Notes: generated by a model from the letters alone, not told the origin. A stretch of DNA of 64,000 nt from Bedellia somnulentella (GCA_963576735.1 OY755183.1:16759213-16823212); one strand, 5' to 3'; shown: positions 31,225 to 42,583, counted from the stretch's first letter. Numbers and translations: made by a program.

Positions 31225-31330
31225 TCTATAGGTAATCGCTCTATATATAAATGGAATTCGTGGAAGTGACTTACACTATTTATAACTTATGAATGGCTGA
31301 ACCGATTCACACTCATGTTAACGTACGACT
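31225..31330 (+). repeat. Dispersed repeat shared with 38195-38316
   Basis: 'ctctatatataaatggaatt' and 'ggctgaaccgattcacactc'. The same family is antisense at 38195, where it includes 'accaattttcagccaaatcg'. Probably a Helitron-like or other DNA-transposon end; I recall the pattern from lepidopteran genomes. Confidence 0.5.
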
Positions 31331-31436
31331 TTCAGAACAAACGCAGGATATGTATCATCCATCATACTTATATTCAAAATCTAACATAACGCAACGCAAC
31401 CTCCGGGCCAAGAATCTGGTCACCTATTCGATCGGC

Positions 31437-31605
31437 CACGGAGGTCAACCTCAGAGGACTTATTCGGACCAAATATAGAATGTGTTCAGAAAGGCAGAAT
31501 TCTGATCTAAAGGAAGCTGAAGAAGTTTGCCAGAATCGTACAAAGTGGCGATCGATAGTCTCTGCCTACCCCAATGGGAACTAACGTATGTACATGTATG
31601 TATTT
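31437..31605 (+). pseudogene. RTE C-terminal fragment
   Basis: 'cacggaggtcaacctcagag' to 'ccccaatgggaactaacgta'. The reading frame is broken by a deletion after 'ggcagaattc'. Confidence 0.82.
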
Positions 31606-31608
31606 TTT

Positions 31609-31970
31609 ACGACGTGATAGCTCAATAGGTAGAACACCAGTTAACGTGCAAGCGACTAGTGTTCAAATCCTGGCTCGGGCCTACACCAATTTGTCTTTTC
31701 GAAAGACATATGTGTGGTTAATTTATCATGGTTGTTAACGGTGAGGGAAAACATCGTGAGGAAACCCACATGGCTGAGTTGTACTTAGTCATGTGACAGT
31801 GTACTCGTACAAAACGGTGATAGGCCTGCCCCTTATCACGTGAGTACACTGTCCATGCAAAACGTGGGTACTCTGAACACCAGGTGACAAAGTCACGTGA
31901 TGTTCAGAAGTATAAGTACCTCTGCCAACCCCTTCGGGGATATTCGGCGTGAACGTTTACGTTATGTTAT
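31609..31970 (+). mobile_element. SINE-B full-length copy
   Basis: Head 'gtgatagctcaataggtaga', B box 'gttcaaatcc', end 'cggcgtgaacgtttacgtta'. It follows the RTE fragment within a few bases. Confidence 0.95.
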
Positions 31971-32734
31971 TTTTTGAACACGTTTAGTAGCTTCTATGAC
32001 AGCCCCATAAAAACACGACATATCGCTATTATTAGCCGACTGCACTGTCAACATCCGAAGATTTCCGCCAATATCATTATTACAGTGGAATTTGTTCGCG
32101 CCATTACGGCAATTAGCTCCGAGACGTGGGGGTCGAACACATAACCTTAATTGACGTTCGGTTTGCCAACAATATTGCTCCATCTGTGCCCCTATTTATA
32201 GTTTACAAATATATAATATACTAGTTTCTGCCCCGTCTTTGCATGTGTAGTAAATCTCTTACCTATTTTGTTAACCTACCATCATTACAGTTAAAGTTAA
32301 TATCATCACAGCTCATACATGTAGCTTAAGCCTACCCTAATAAATAAGAGTGAACCCATAGTTAAGCCCCTGCAGACGAAGAACAGTTAGGTCACATTTA
32401 CCCAGGTTAGGTTAAATATAAAACGAGCGAGCGAAGCGCAGCGGAGCGAGCACCTTAAATGCATTATCTGTATTTTAAATACGTGGAAAATGATTTTATT
32501 GAAATAATATTATTCTAATTCAAAATTTTCAACACAACAGACAATATGATCATTGTAACAATATTATAACCTAAAACAATATATAATAATCATAAAAACA
32601 TTATTTCGGATCATAAAGTAAATCCATAGTAAAGTTAGTAAGTTAGTAACATCGAGATACTTAAATTATGCTAGTTTGGTTAGACTTAGATTTAATATTT
32701 AAAAGTAAAATTTAAAATATTAACCATAAAGCTA

Positions 32735-33108
32735 TTAACATACGGTGCCAAATCTAGCCAGAGAAGTGGCTCTAGTGTGCCGCTGCACATATACCCAGTA
32801 CCGATACATGGGATCGTCGAACTTATCGGCCAATACTCTCAAGAGCGTGTTGGAGCTGTCCCAGGTTCTCTGCATGATGGACGCGACACGCTTGCGGATG
32901 ATCGCGTAGAAATCATCCACACGACCCTCCGCAAACATCCTTGATGCACTGCAGTACCGAGGCAACCCCATCATTACTCTGTACGCGTTGTTGTATTGGA
33001 CCCGCAGGGCACTGTATGCTAATTGCGTATATTTGACCCACAAGGCAGATGTATAAAATGATTGGCAAAAAGCTCCAAACAGGGTTATTTTCACCTCTGT
33101 TGAACATC
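32735..33108 (-). pseudogene. Jockey/I-type LINE reverse-transcriptase C-terminus
   Basis: About 124 codons from 'STEVKITLFGAFCQSFYTSA' to the stop at 32735. Recognisable blocks: 'LWVKYTQLAYSALRVQYNNA', 'RVMMGLPRYCSASRMFAE' and 'DPMYRYWVYV'. I recall these as the extreme C-terminal domain of a LINE family common in insects. Everything upstream, including the polymerase, is missing, and the adjacent upstream frame is low-complexity sequence read by chance. Confidence 0.75.
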
Positions 33109-34003
33109 GAGAAAAAAATATGATCAAAGAATGATATAAATAAAAAAAATCTTGATAAAAAATAAAGTATAAAAGAAAATCTAGGTAGTAACATTTAAAA
33201 ATAAAAAAAATATGATGTGTGTGGTCGCTGCCGTTGGTAGTATTAAAAGTATGAATAAATAAAGTATGACAAATAAACTTATGTAGAATGATTATTATGA
33301 ACACAAATCGTTAGAAAGACAACGAATATGATTCATACATAGATACAAGATGCTTCCCGTCTCTAAACCTCCAAATCACTAGTTTTAATATAATTATTAT
33401 TTTATTACAGTCGTACGTGTTATTACACTTATTGATGTAATAAAAAAGATGGGCCACGGCTTCAGAAGCAAGAATTCCTTAACCGCTTTATGCAATAAAA
33501 AAGTATTAGTGAATCATCAAAAGTATGTATTTACCTTAATGGTTTAAATTCACACTAGATAAAATTAAACGGATATCTTAATAACGATAAAATAAAAATT
33601 GTGTAAGTCCAAACACTACGGTATCGGTATTATCGATCGTAAACCGAATACAAATATTGACGTAGCCAACCATCGTCGTGTCTTAACTACCCATACAGGG
33701 ATTAGCGTCGCCATTAATTGATATCGTAATATTATCAACAAATAAATCACTTTTAATTACACAATCGGTTATAATCCTTCTTTATTTGTTGGATTAGTTG
33801 TTAGTGACTTTAGATTGATAATTATTAGAGATTTACGTGTTTGGTTATTTTGCGATGGAATCAGACTTAATTATCTATGTCAAATTGATTATTGGTTCGT
33901 TCATTTTGAAAATATTTAAATATTGACAGCAGTTACTAGAAAATTATTTAATTAGAACAAACCAAAGATATATAAGCAGATACGTAAGTATAGCATAATA
34001 TAT

Positions 34004-34704
34004 ACATAAATACATATACTTACGCCATTAGTTCCCATTGGGGTAGGCAGAGACTATTGATCGCCAATTCGTACGATCCTGACAAACCTCTCTAGCTTCG
34101 TTTACATCCATCAATCTTTTCATACATGCTCTTTTATTCTTCATACTTCGCACGCCAGCCTTTTTGAGCACACTATCAATTTGGTCCAAGTGTGTTCTCC
34201 GATGTCGTCCTCTACTAAAATTACCATCCACACTAGCTCTATAGTTCCCTTTTACCAATTTTCTATCATCCATATTTTCTATGTACCCAAACCATCTCAA
34301 CATTCATTTTTCTATCTTTCTTACAATATCATCTATCACACCACACTTTTCACGAATAACACTATTTCTCACTCGGTCACATAATCTAACATTACAAATT
34401 TTTCTGAGGGACCTCATCTCTAATGCATTCACTCTGCTCTCATGCTTCTTCTGCCACACCAAACATTTGCTTCCATACATAAGCGTAGGAACAAGAACAG
34501 CATCATGCACAGCCATTCGGGCCTTTTCAGACACCGATTGACAGGTCATTAGGCTATTAGGCTATTTTTCACTCTTCTTTCAATATCTTCATCACATTTG
34601 CCATCCCTTGTAAACAAACTTCCCAGATATACAAACTCCTTCACCTGTTCCACATCCTTACCATCAATCGCAATCACGCATTCTGTCACATCTTCCTGTC
34701 TCTC
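34004..34704 (-). mobile_element. RTE LINE, 5' truncated, 13-bp TSD
   Basis: TAGCATAATATAT at 33991-34003 and 34705-34717. It is the longest RTE copy here: 701 bp from 'LERQEDVTECVIAIDG' through 'EFVYLGSLFTRDGK', 'VSEKARMAVHDAVLVPTLMY' and 'MLRWFGYIENMDD' to 'WRSIVSAYPNGN'. An internal deletion and stops near 34550, and a frame break near 34304, make it a pseudogene. These blocks lie downstream of the polymerase domain in RTE-clade proteins. Confidence 0.93.
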
Positions 34705-34939
34705 TAGCATAATATATCTATGCAACTAACGAACAATCTGAAATTTGGAAATGGAAACAAGATTTTTCTTCTTATTTATTATCTATTCTCTGTATAGATT
34801 ATTCAGTCATTTTTAAATTCTTATTATCTGTCGTCTGATCAGTTTTATATTATGAATACTGGGTTGTTTCGACGTACATAACTTGGCAAATAAGTTATTG
34901 ACTTGAGAAGAGCTCTAAAATATAATGCTACCTATTATA

Positions 34940-35075
34940 TTATCACGTGAGTACACTGTCTATGCAAAACGTGGGTACTCTGAACACCAGATGACAAAGT
35001 CACGTGATGTTCAGAAGTATTAGTACCTCTGCCAACCCCTTCGGGGATATTCGGCGTGAACGTTTATGTTATGTT
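34940..35075 (+). mobile_element. SINE-B 3' fragment
   Basis: From 'atcacgtgagtacactgtct' to 'gaacgtttatgttatgtt'. Its TATGT tail was later split by a LINE. Confidence 0.9.
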
Positions 35076-35562
35076 CAGAAAAAAAAACAGGCGTCTTTTG
35101 TAAAAAATAGTGACAGACATATTCGAAATCTGAGAGACAACAATAAAATTTCAATACCTAAATACAGATTGTCAAAAGTAAATACATCTTTCATGGGTTT
35201 ATGCGTAAAAATGTATAATAAAATACCTGAGGACATTTTAAATTTATCAGAATCAAAATTCAAAGCAGTAGTTAAAAGAAATCTTAGTTCGAAAGCCTAT
35301 TACAATGTCAATGATTACATTAATGATGAAGTGGCTTGGTGTCATCAGGGCTCTGTGCAGGATGTTTCCGGGCTAACACCAAAATTGCTATAGACGTAAA
35401 AAAAGATGTGTGTTGACGAGTTTCTTACGGATTCTTCTCTCAACAAAACACCTTCCGAATCCGAAGTAAACTTAGCATTAAGTTGGAATTTGACTTTCAA
35501 AAAACAAAGATTTATCTTTTTACTTTGAAATAAATGATTATTTTATTTTATTTATTTTTTAT
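35076..35562 (+). mobile_element. Jockey-type LINE 3' end inserted in a SINE-B tail
   Basis: Open frame to the stop at 35391-35393 encoding 'NKISIPKYRLSKVNTSFMGL' and 'KAYYNVNDYINDE', a C-terminal tail typical of several insect LINEs. A ~165-bp 3' UTR ending in (TTTTA)n follows. TATGT-rich sequence resumes at 35563, so the SINE tail brackets it. The first ~25 codons of the open frame come from the SINE and are not genuine. Confidence 0.82.
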
Positions 35563-35596
35563 TTTATGTTATGTTATGTTTATGTTATGTTATGTG
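35563..35596. repeat. TTATG-rich tract
   Basis: Continuation of the SINE-B (TATGT)n tail after the LINE insertion. Confidence 0.8.
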
Positions 35597-36209
35597 TAGA
35601 TATTTAAATTGTTTTTTCAACAACGTTCACTTATTTGAAAATTTGTTTGATTCCTTTGTGTAATATAGGTGGTACTTTTACAAAGATCAGAATTGTCACA
35701 TACTGTGTCACATTTTTTGTGATAAAAGACTTCAAAAATGAATGCTTCAAAATTATATGTCTGCGTAGCTATTGAGTTGCTACAAAGGTAAACTGAAAAA
35801 ACTGGAAAACGGCAAACTGTTCTTAAGAAAAGAATTTTAAAATACAAATATGTTTTCAGTTTCGCAAAAGTTCTTTTATTATTTCTCGAAGAAGGAATAA
35901 ATAAATAAATAATAAATAATAAAATTGATTTCTACAAACTTAATAAACATATACAGGAAACGATCAGAAAGTATTCCTGTCTTATTTTTATAAAGTGAAC
36001 GGCCCAGATAACGATAATTAATGTTAACTGCGGCAGATTATGCCGTTTTTACGCGGTCATAAGTGATAACGTGATTTATGTAATAAACATTGATCACCTC
36101 CTTCAATCTTTTTATGTTTAACCCGTTTGCCACTGTGCAGTTTAAATAATGACAATGATTATGCGACGGTTTTTTCGGAGAAAGTTTTTGATCTACGTCA
36201 CTAAAAAGG

Positions 36210-36286
36210 CTGCGTAGTGTCACAGAATAACACTACGCCTTATTTTTCTATAGTTGATGTACGGGGCAACTAAATCATTTAAAAGA
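36210..36286 (+). mobile_element. SINE-A 5' fragment, degenerate
   Basis: 'tgcgtagtgtcacagaataa' and 'gatgtacggggcaactaaat' match the first ~75 bp. Confidence 0.6.
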
Positions 36287-36326
36287 ATAGGTGAGAAACT
36301 TATATAACCATTATACCATTGATATA

Positions 36327-36573
36327 CATATACATACATACATATACTCACGGCTATAAATCCCAGGAAGGGGTAGCCAGAGCTAAAGAATTAGAAATTC
36401 CTCAGTCACTTTTGGAAATTTGAGTAGGGAAAAAAAAGTAAAAATAAAGGTGGTTGGTGATGGGTCTCCAACCGCATCGCCCAAAAATCCCTTAAAAGCC
36501 CCATACCGTTAGTCACCTCTTACGTACACCCACCGGAAGTAATGGGGTAGTGCTATTCTAAACCGACACTACA
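36327..36573 (-). mobile_element. SINE-A full-length, subfamily 2, 11-bp TSD
   Basis: CCATTGATATA at 36316-36326 and 36574-36584. Confidence 0.97.
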
Positions 36574-36869
36574 CCATTGATATAATTTATGGGTTATAAA
36601 TCTATGGGTTTAACAACAAAAAATTTTGATATTTTATATGTGGTTAATATAATAGATCGGATGGCCCTCTCTGTAAACCTAATACATTACTGACAAGAGC
36701 TACCTTATCCAATAATATAATTCCGGCTTGATATTATAAAAATATCTAAAATATCAAGATTATCGCTGAACTTATGATATTCCTACTGTCTTCTTAGTCT
36801 CGCGGTTTTCGGGGGTAATTACGCATTTAATTTGTAAGATTTAACCCAGTTTAGAATGAATCTGAAAAC

Positions 36870-36966
36870 TAAGATGATTCCGTGCATCGGAGGGCACGTT
36901 AAGCTGTCGGTCCCGGCTACTATCACGGCAGTAGTCGTTAGTCTGGCAACCCGCACTTGGCCAGTG
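36870..36966 (+). repeat. Lepidopteran dispersed repeat fragment
   Basis: 'gtgcatcggagggcacgtta', 'agctgtcggtcccggct' and 'cccgcacttggccagtgg'; a form I recall as frequent in Lepidoptera. A small SINE-B-like relic ('taaaacatcgtgaggaattc') follows at 36973-37012. Confidence 0.55.
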
Positions 36967-37094
36967 GTCCTTATCATCTTAACGGTAAAGTAAAACATCG
37001 TGAGGAATTCTCACATATTTCCCTTAGTCTCAGTCCATGACAACTGGTATAGTTGTATTTTTTACATTATTTTAAATCGTTACCTTCTTTCCAG

Positions 37095-37341
37095 GTAACC
37101 TAATAACCGCCATAGCGCTCCTAATGCATCCAAAACTCCGCGGTCACGTGACCACGATGTTCGTGCTCTCATTATGTGTCTCCGATCTCCTATTCTGCGC
37201 GATCAATCTACCTCTGACGGCGAGCAGATACGTGCAGCAGCAGTGGGTGTTCGGCGAGCAGCTCTGCCAGATGTTCGCGTTCGTGTTCTATGGGAACGAG
37301 GCCGTGTCGCTCTTGTCTATGGTGGCGATTACTATTAACAG
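37095..37341 (+). CDS. Tre1: Tre1-like GPCR, exon 2 (TM1-TM3)
   Basis: Acceptor TTTCCAG|GT, donor ACAG|GTGAGT; 247 bases, entering one base into a codon and leaving two. Encodes the end of TM1 ('GNLITAIAL'), a first cytoplasmic loop 'MHPKLRGHVTT', TM2 'SLCVSDLLFCAINLPL' (with the conserved S-D), the extracellular 'W.FG..LC' with the TM3 cysteine of the class A disulfide, and TM3 'LLSMVAITINR'. Joined to exon 3 the TM3 end reads N-R-Y instead of D-R-Y, as reported for Tre1. The exon is GC-richer than the flanking introns. No stops or frame breaks. Confidence 0.93.
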
Positions 37342-37389
37342 GTGAGTGAAATTTTCGCGTTGGTTATTATGATAGCCTACCATATTTTG

Positions 37390-37601
37390 ACTAATATAAA
37401 TAAAGAATAAATAAAGGAAAGAAAAATTTCGACACAGGCGGGAATCGAGCCACGGTGGCTCAGTTGGCAGAGCGTCGGGGCGTATACCCGAGGTCGTGGG
37501 TTCGATTCCCGCCTGTGTCGAAATTTTTCTTTCCTTTATTTATTCTTTATTTATTAGTAATAATCCCCACATGAGGTTTTCATGAACAAAAAGATTTAAA
37601 T
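37390..37601 (+). mobile_element. SINE-C full copy: tRNA-like core between inverted arms
   Basis: TACCATATTTTG flanks at 37378-37389 and 37602-37613. The left arm (37398-37447) is an exact 50-bp reverse complement of 37502-37551. The tRNA-like core is 37449-37519 (A-box-like TGGCTCAGTTGG, B box GGTTCGATTCC); the anticodon stem pairs, but the acceptor has one mismatch. 3' end: 'taataatccccacatgaggt' and 'aacaaaaagatttaaat'. Confidence 0.92.
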
Positions 37602-37714
37602 TACCATATTTTGGTACGTAAAACAAAGTAAACATTTTACTGATTAGTTTAGAATTGACATACATTATATTATAATCACTTTGTGTCTGAGTAATGGATT
37701 CTATCTATTTATCA

Positions 37715-37934
37715 TATACTCAAGGCTATATGATTCTAGCAGGGGTAGCTAGCATCAGAATTAGAAATCACTTAGCCACTTTTGAAAGCTGAGTAGGAAA
37801 AAGATTGTTAAAAAAAATCACCCCAAACGCATTGTTCAAAAATCACTTAAAAGGCACCGATACCCAAAGTAGCCTCCTACGAAAACACAGGAGAAGAAAT
37901 TGGGTAGTGCCAATAAACAGATACTACACAGCTA
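37715..37934 (-). mobile_element. SINE-A copy, diverged
   Basis: 'atatactcaaggctatatga' to 'gatactacacagc'; about 25 bp of the middle are deleted. Confidence 0.82.
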
Positions 37935-38194
37935 CTTTAATGTATGTAATATTGGTTCCAATGAAATATAGGCAGCACATTACCATATACCAGAAAAATG
38001 TCGACCATACCAATACTATGAAAAATTAAGCTTACATTTTTCTACTGCTTTGTTTTCTCTTTGTGTAGAATTTAATGCGAAAGCTTAACTGTATTACGTA
38101 TGTTACCTGCACATATTATTTACTAGTGGTCCGCCTCAGCTTCTCACGGATGGTGTTAAATATTTTTTACTGCCTTCTCTCTCTCTCTAATATT

Positions 38195-38316
38195 TAGCGT
38201 GATGATATTCTATGTCCTTCTTCGTCAGTTCTTAGCTACCTCCATACCAATTTTCAGCCAAATCGGTTCAGCCCTTCTTGAGTTATAAATAGTGCAACTA
38301 ACACGACTTTTTTTTA
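38195..38316 (-). repeat. Dispersed repeat, same family as 31225-31330
   Basis: 'accaattttcagccaaatcg' and 'gagttataaatagtgcaact'. A SINE-A has inserted at its right edge. Confidence 0.55.
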
Positions 38317-38320
38317 ATAT

Positions 38321-38532
38321 ACATACATACATATACTCACGGCTATAAATCCCTAAAAGGGGTAGCCAGAGCCACTTTTGAGTGGGGAAAAGATGGTAGA
38401 ATAAGGGTTGTTGGTGATGGGTCTCCAACCGCATCGCCCAAAAATCCCTTAAAAAGCCCCAATACCGTTAGTCGCCTCTTACGTACACCCGCCTGAAGAA
38501 ATGGGGTAGTGCTATTCTAAGCCGACACTACA
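38321..38532 (-). mobile_element. SINE-A copy, internally deleted
   Basis: About 35 bp around 'gctaaggaattagaaattcc' are missing. Flanks 'acttttttttaatata' and 'actttttaatata' are a TSD differing in T-run length. Confidence 0.93.
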
Positions 38533-38699
38533 CAACTTTTTAATATATATGGAAGATTATATAATGCAAAACATAATTATAAAACAGCGATATTAAAAAC
38601 CATCCTCGTTTCGTGTCTACCCCCCGTAAAGAATTTTTGCAAACAGCAAATTCTAATGTTTACTGTGTGCGTGATGACAACGCCCTTAGCCCCAACTTC

Positions 38700-38915
38700 A
38701 AATATGATTATATATTTTTTTATATATTTTGGTGGATTTTTGAGTTTAGTAGCCGAATGGCAAAAAACTAAGCCCTCAGTTCCTTCATGTCTGCCTGTCC
38801 GTGTGTCACAGCAGTTTATAGCCGAAACTATTGAGAACCGTAACTTTTTTGCTTACCTAGCTACTACGAAACCCTCCACGGGCGCTCGCACTTGGCCATT
38901 TTTTTATCTTAAGCA
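38700..38915 (+). repeat. Lepidopteran dispersed repeat
   Basis: 'tcatgtctgcctgtccgtgt', 'gtcacagcagtttatagccg' and 'gcgctcgcacttggccattt' match, in order, a repeat I recall as common in Lepidoptera. It ends near 38912 in a T-run. Confidence 0.6.
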
Positions 38916-39078
38916 TATCCGCCCCCATCGATTGGTTAGGTTATTTAGGTCATAAAGTTTGCATGGCATGCTTGCTACACTACGAAGCCTTTTATAGGCA
39001 AGCTGACTCGCTCTTGTTTTATTTTTGGGAATATATGAGTATGAGTATATTGTGTGTTGTTTATCAGATAAAAAAACA

Positions 39079-39323
39079 CATACATACATATACTCACGGC
39101 TATAAATCCCAAGAAGGGGTAGCCAGAGCTAAGGAATTAGAAATTCCTCAGCCACTTTTGGAAATGTGAGTGGGGAAAAGATGGTAAAAATAAAGGTTGT
39201 TGGTGATGGGTCTCCAACCGCATCGCCCAAAAATCCCCTAATAGCCCCAATACCGTTAGTCGCCTTTTACGTACACCCACCGGACGAAATGGGGTAGTGC
39301 TATTCTGAGCCGACACTGCACAG
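39079..39323 (-). mobile_element. SINE-A full-length, subfamily 2
   Basis: Flanked by 'aaaaaaaca' on both sides (about 39070 and 39324). Confidence 0.95.
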
Positions 39324-39625
39324 CAAAAAAACATCTTTCTTTTTTATTAAAACTTGTTTGTTATGTAAGGTTCGAAGCTTTGATATAAAATTAGATTGTT
39401 ATTCAGTATGCATTAACACCGTAAGCACTAGGCAATAGTGGTGTGTATCGAGTCGAGTAATTATCGATATCGATTCCACATGGTACTGGGCAGCAACTGT
39501 CATGCAAAAATATAAAACAAACAAACGATAATGGGCTCGGTCCGAATTGAACAAATACCAATACCTCATTATACTAGCCAATAGATAGAGCTATTTTTGG
39601 ATCCATTGTATTCGAAATAGATGAG

Positions 39626-39837
39626 TAGTGTAGGGTTTGAATAGCACTAACACGGCTACGGTATTGGGTATTTTTAAGTGATTTTTGGGCAATGCGGTTC
39701 ATCATTTATATAATAATCTTTATTTAGCAATCCTTTCCCCTCTCAACTTCCAAAAGTGGCTGAGAAATTTCTAATCATGAATCTCTGGCTACCTCTTTTT
39801 GAAATTTATGGCTGGGAGAATAAGTAAGCATGTATGT
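39626..39837 (+). mobile_element. SINE-A copy, diverged
   Basis: 'gtattgggtatttttaagtg', 'gggcaatgcggttcatca' and 'ttatggctgggagaataagt'. Part of the 5' end is missing. Confidence 0.8.
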
Positions 39838-40465
39838 ATATTCAAATAGGAACTCCTCATCAAATTACGTTGCTGTTGCATGTCTTTGTCTTTTATTATG
39901 TCTTATGTAATGTACATTCCCTATAGCATTGATATTTCTTTAATTTCGTTTTTATCGATTCATGCAGTGAAAGTGGCGGTATTTTTTTTTACTCCCACTT
40001 AACATCCCGTTGAGTAATTATAATAAATATACGTCAGTGCTCTCACGGTTATCCATTTCAGTACATTTGTATTAATTTTTGATTACGTTTAAATCTTCCA
40101 TCTCGCTGAATAATACTGTTATTGATAGTTTTAAAGTTTTTCTAAATATGTTATATTTTTCAATAATAACAAATTATTTAACTTTTTCTTTCCCTGTTCA
40201 TCTTCATTGTTTTTATACCTAGACTTTATTCGGATGTTTATGACTAAATGTTCAATTCTCCAGATGCTTAATTTGCCATTCCATAAATCCATCATCAGTA
40301 GCCGTAGTTAATGATTTACTGAGCAGATGGGTGATTAATTAGCTGTTATTATCATAAGAATATATATGTAAATGATATTTCTATGTATATTGTACACTTT
40401 AATATTTTGCGCAATAATATAACGGGTATATAGTATTTTATAGTTTTAATTGTTAACCAATCACC

Positions 40466-42178
40466 ACCAGTGATTGAGATCACCAGTGATCAGAAGGAAG
40501 TAGCAAATATCTTCGCTAAGCAATTCGAAAGGTCATATGTTAGGGAACCGGATAATGTAGAAATCCCAAAGCTATGTCTCCCACGTATACAAAACTCATT
40601 AGAAATGATAAAATTTACACCAGAACTAGTCGCTAAACATATTAAATCTTTAAGGGATGATACGGCAATGGGTCCAGATGGTATCCCCGCTGTTTTACTC
40701 AAACAATGTTGTGCTAGTTTGGCAGACGTACTTGCGAAGATTATGGAATTATCCTTTACTCAACACAAGTTACCCAAATGCTGGAAAGAAGCTATAGTTA
40801 CACCCATCTACAAAAAAGGCGACAAGCTTATCGCCGCGAATTTCCGTCCAGTCAGCCTTACATGCTTAGCATGCAAAGTAATGGAGAAGATCATCGCTGA
40901 TGAAACGAGATTTTTTTTTGATAAAGAGAATGTTATAACTGAGGAGCAGCATGGATTTGTACCAAAACGTTCAACCATAACTAACTTACTTTGCTGCCTG
41001 GATAAATGGACTAGAAATTGGGAGGAACATGAACCCACCGACATCATTTACCTAGATTATGAAAAGGCCTTCGATCGTGTCCCATTAAAAAAGACTTATT
41101 TACATACTAGAACACTTTGGAATACGTGGCGATCTTCTGCTTTGGATTGAAGACTTTCTGGTTGGCAGAACATTTAGAGTAAGAGTTGGTGAAAGCTATT
41201 CTGAACCACATAATGTTCTGAGTGGTGTACCACAAGGCTCTGTGCTGGGACCGATTCTTTTCGATATCTTTCTGACGGATCTCAAAAGCATTATAGACTC
41301 GGACTTGTCTCTTTTTGCCGAAGATACAAAGATTATGGGAAACCCTCTTATTAAGCATGGTGTAATTCAAAACGACCTTGATCGTGTTATTGGTTGGACT
41401 AAAGACTGGCTGATGACCCTAAACATTGATAAATGCACTGTCTTACACATGGGTAGTAATAATCCTCACAACGAATACATCCTTGAATCCAAAGTTCTTA
41501 AAAATGTTACCCATCAGAAGGATCTAGGTATAATCACTGCTTACAACATGAAATGGGAAGAACACATACTCACCATAACAAAAAGAGCTAACTCCCTGCT
41601 ATACCTAATTCGAAAGGCGTTTTTTCACATTACGATAGACCTATTTTTAAAGATATACAAGGCATATGTACGCCCGTTGCTGGAATACGGATTTCAAATC
41701 TGGAGTCCTTACTTCAAGAAAGACATCGACCTTCTTGAGAAAGTGCAAAGAAGAGCAACGAAGATGGTGTCAGGCTTAAAGAACAAGGAATATGAAGAAC
41801 GCCTTGCGATACTTGGTCTGACTACGCTAGAAGAACGGAGGAAACGAGGAGACCTTATTGAGACATATAAGATATTGACAGGCTACTACAATGTACCAGG
41901 ACTAAAAGATATGTTTGTAATGAACAAAAATAGGAACTTGAGAGGACATTCTCTAAAACTATCACACTCCTCGTGTACAAGCAATCCGAGGCTCAATTTT
42001 TTGCCAAACCGTGTTGTGGACGTGTGGAACAAACTACCAGAGACAGTGATCAGTGCTCCCTCAGTGAACTCTTTTAAAAACAGACTTGACAAATATTTAA
42101 AACAAGTGCAGTGATATACACGCATCAGCAAAATATTGCTGCTAGTGTATTATCTCGAATAATAATAATAATACCTAC
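40466..42178 (+). mobile_element. CR1-like LINE, 5' truncated, reverse transcriptase broken
   Basis: Non-LTR retrotransposon reverse transcriptase in two frames. 40470-41090: fingers and palm motifs 'MGPDGIPAVLLK', 'VTPIYKKGDK', 'NFRPVSLTCLACKVMEKII', 'QHGFVPKRST' and 'YLDYEKAFDRVP'. About 41100-42114, after a frameshift near 41085-41095: 'SGVPQGSVLGPILFDIFLTD', the catalytic box as F-A-E-D instead of F-A-D-D, then the C-terminal 'VQRRATKMVSG' and 'NSFKNRLDKYLKQV'. Ends in a short 3' UTR and (AAT)n, as CR1-group elements do. The endonuclease domain and ORF1 are absent. With a frameshift and a changed catalytic Asp it should be inactive. CR1 versus a related group (Rex1, L2) is not settled. 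Confidence 0.88.
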
Positions 42179-42216
42179 CTGTAAAGATACTTACGGCTCT
42201 AAATATTAGTATAAAT

Positions 42217-42290
42217 AAAAGAATAGAATAGAAAAAACTTTATTTTGCACATCACAATAAGAAATATTAACATAATTACAGCCTAAGAAA
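42217..42290 (-). mobile_element. LINE 3'-end fragment
   Basis: 'aactttattttgcacatcac' is the antisense of a '...gtgcaaaataaagtt' LINE terminus. Confidence 0.45.
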
Positions 42291-42384
42291 AAAAAACATA
42301 CCTATGCATTATGTAAACGATTTCCCTCAACGGGATGCGAACCCTAGTTTTACCCACTTTTAAGAATAATAACCGTAACTTGGA

Positions 42385-42583
42385 CGGAGGACACATTTGG
42401 ACCAAATAGCGAGTGAGCTCAAAATGGCAGGCGTCCGAAGTATGAAGAATAAAATAGCATTCATAAGAAGATTGATTGATGTAGACGAAGCTACAGAGGT
42501 TTGTCAGGATCGTACAAAGTGGCGATCGATAGTATCTGCCTACCCAATGGGATCTAATGGCGTCAGTATATGTATGTGCGTAA
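42385..42583 (+). pseudogene. RTE C-terminal fragment
   Basis: 'MDQIASELKMAGVRSMKNK' to 'WRSIVSAYP', then a frame change and the 3' end 'ggcgtcagtatatgtatgtg'. Confidence 0.88.

Larger units (their letters stand above)
23964..37094 (+). other. Tre1: Tre1-like gene intron 1 (13.1 kb)
   Basis: Donor GGTGAGTT, acceptor CTTCTTTCCAG. Filled with SINE, RTE, LINE and Helitron insertions listed separately. The stretches 24000-24890, 25010-25520, 30400-31220, 31990-32730, 33310-33990 and 35610-36200 show no recognised feature and are AT-rich. Confidence 0.85.

Noticed and set aside
32913..33304. N-terminal part of the 189-codon - strand frame as a membrane protein
   Set aside because: Poly-F/I/Y stretch arises from AT-rich intergenic DNA; only the downstream LINE part is genuine coding sequence.
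37449..37519. Possible functional tRNA gene
   Set aside because: Acceptor stem mismatch, location inside a TSD-flanked SINE-C, and a GTA-type anticodon loop in a body unlike eukaryotic tRNA-Tyr, whose genes normally carry an intron.
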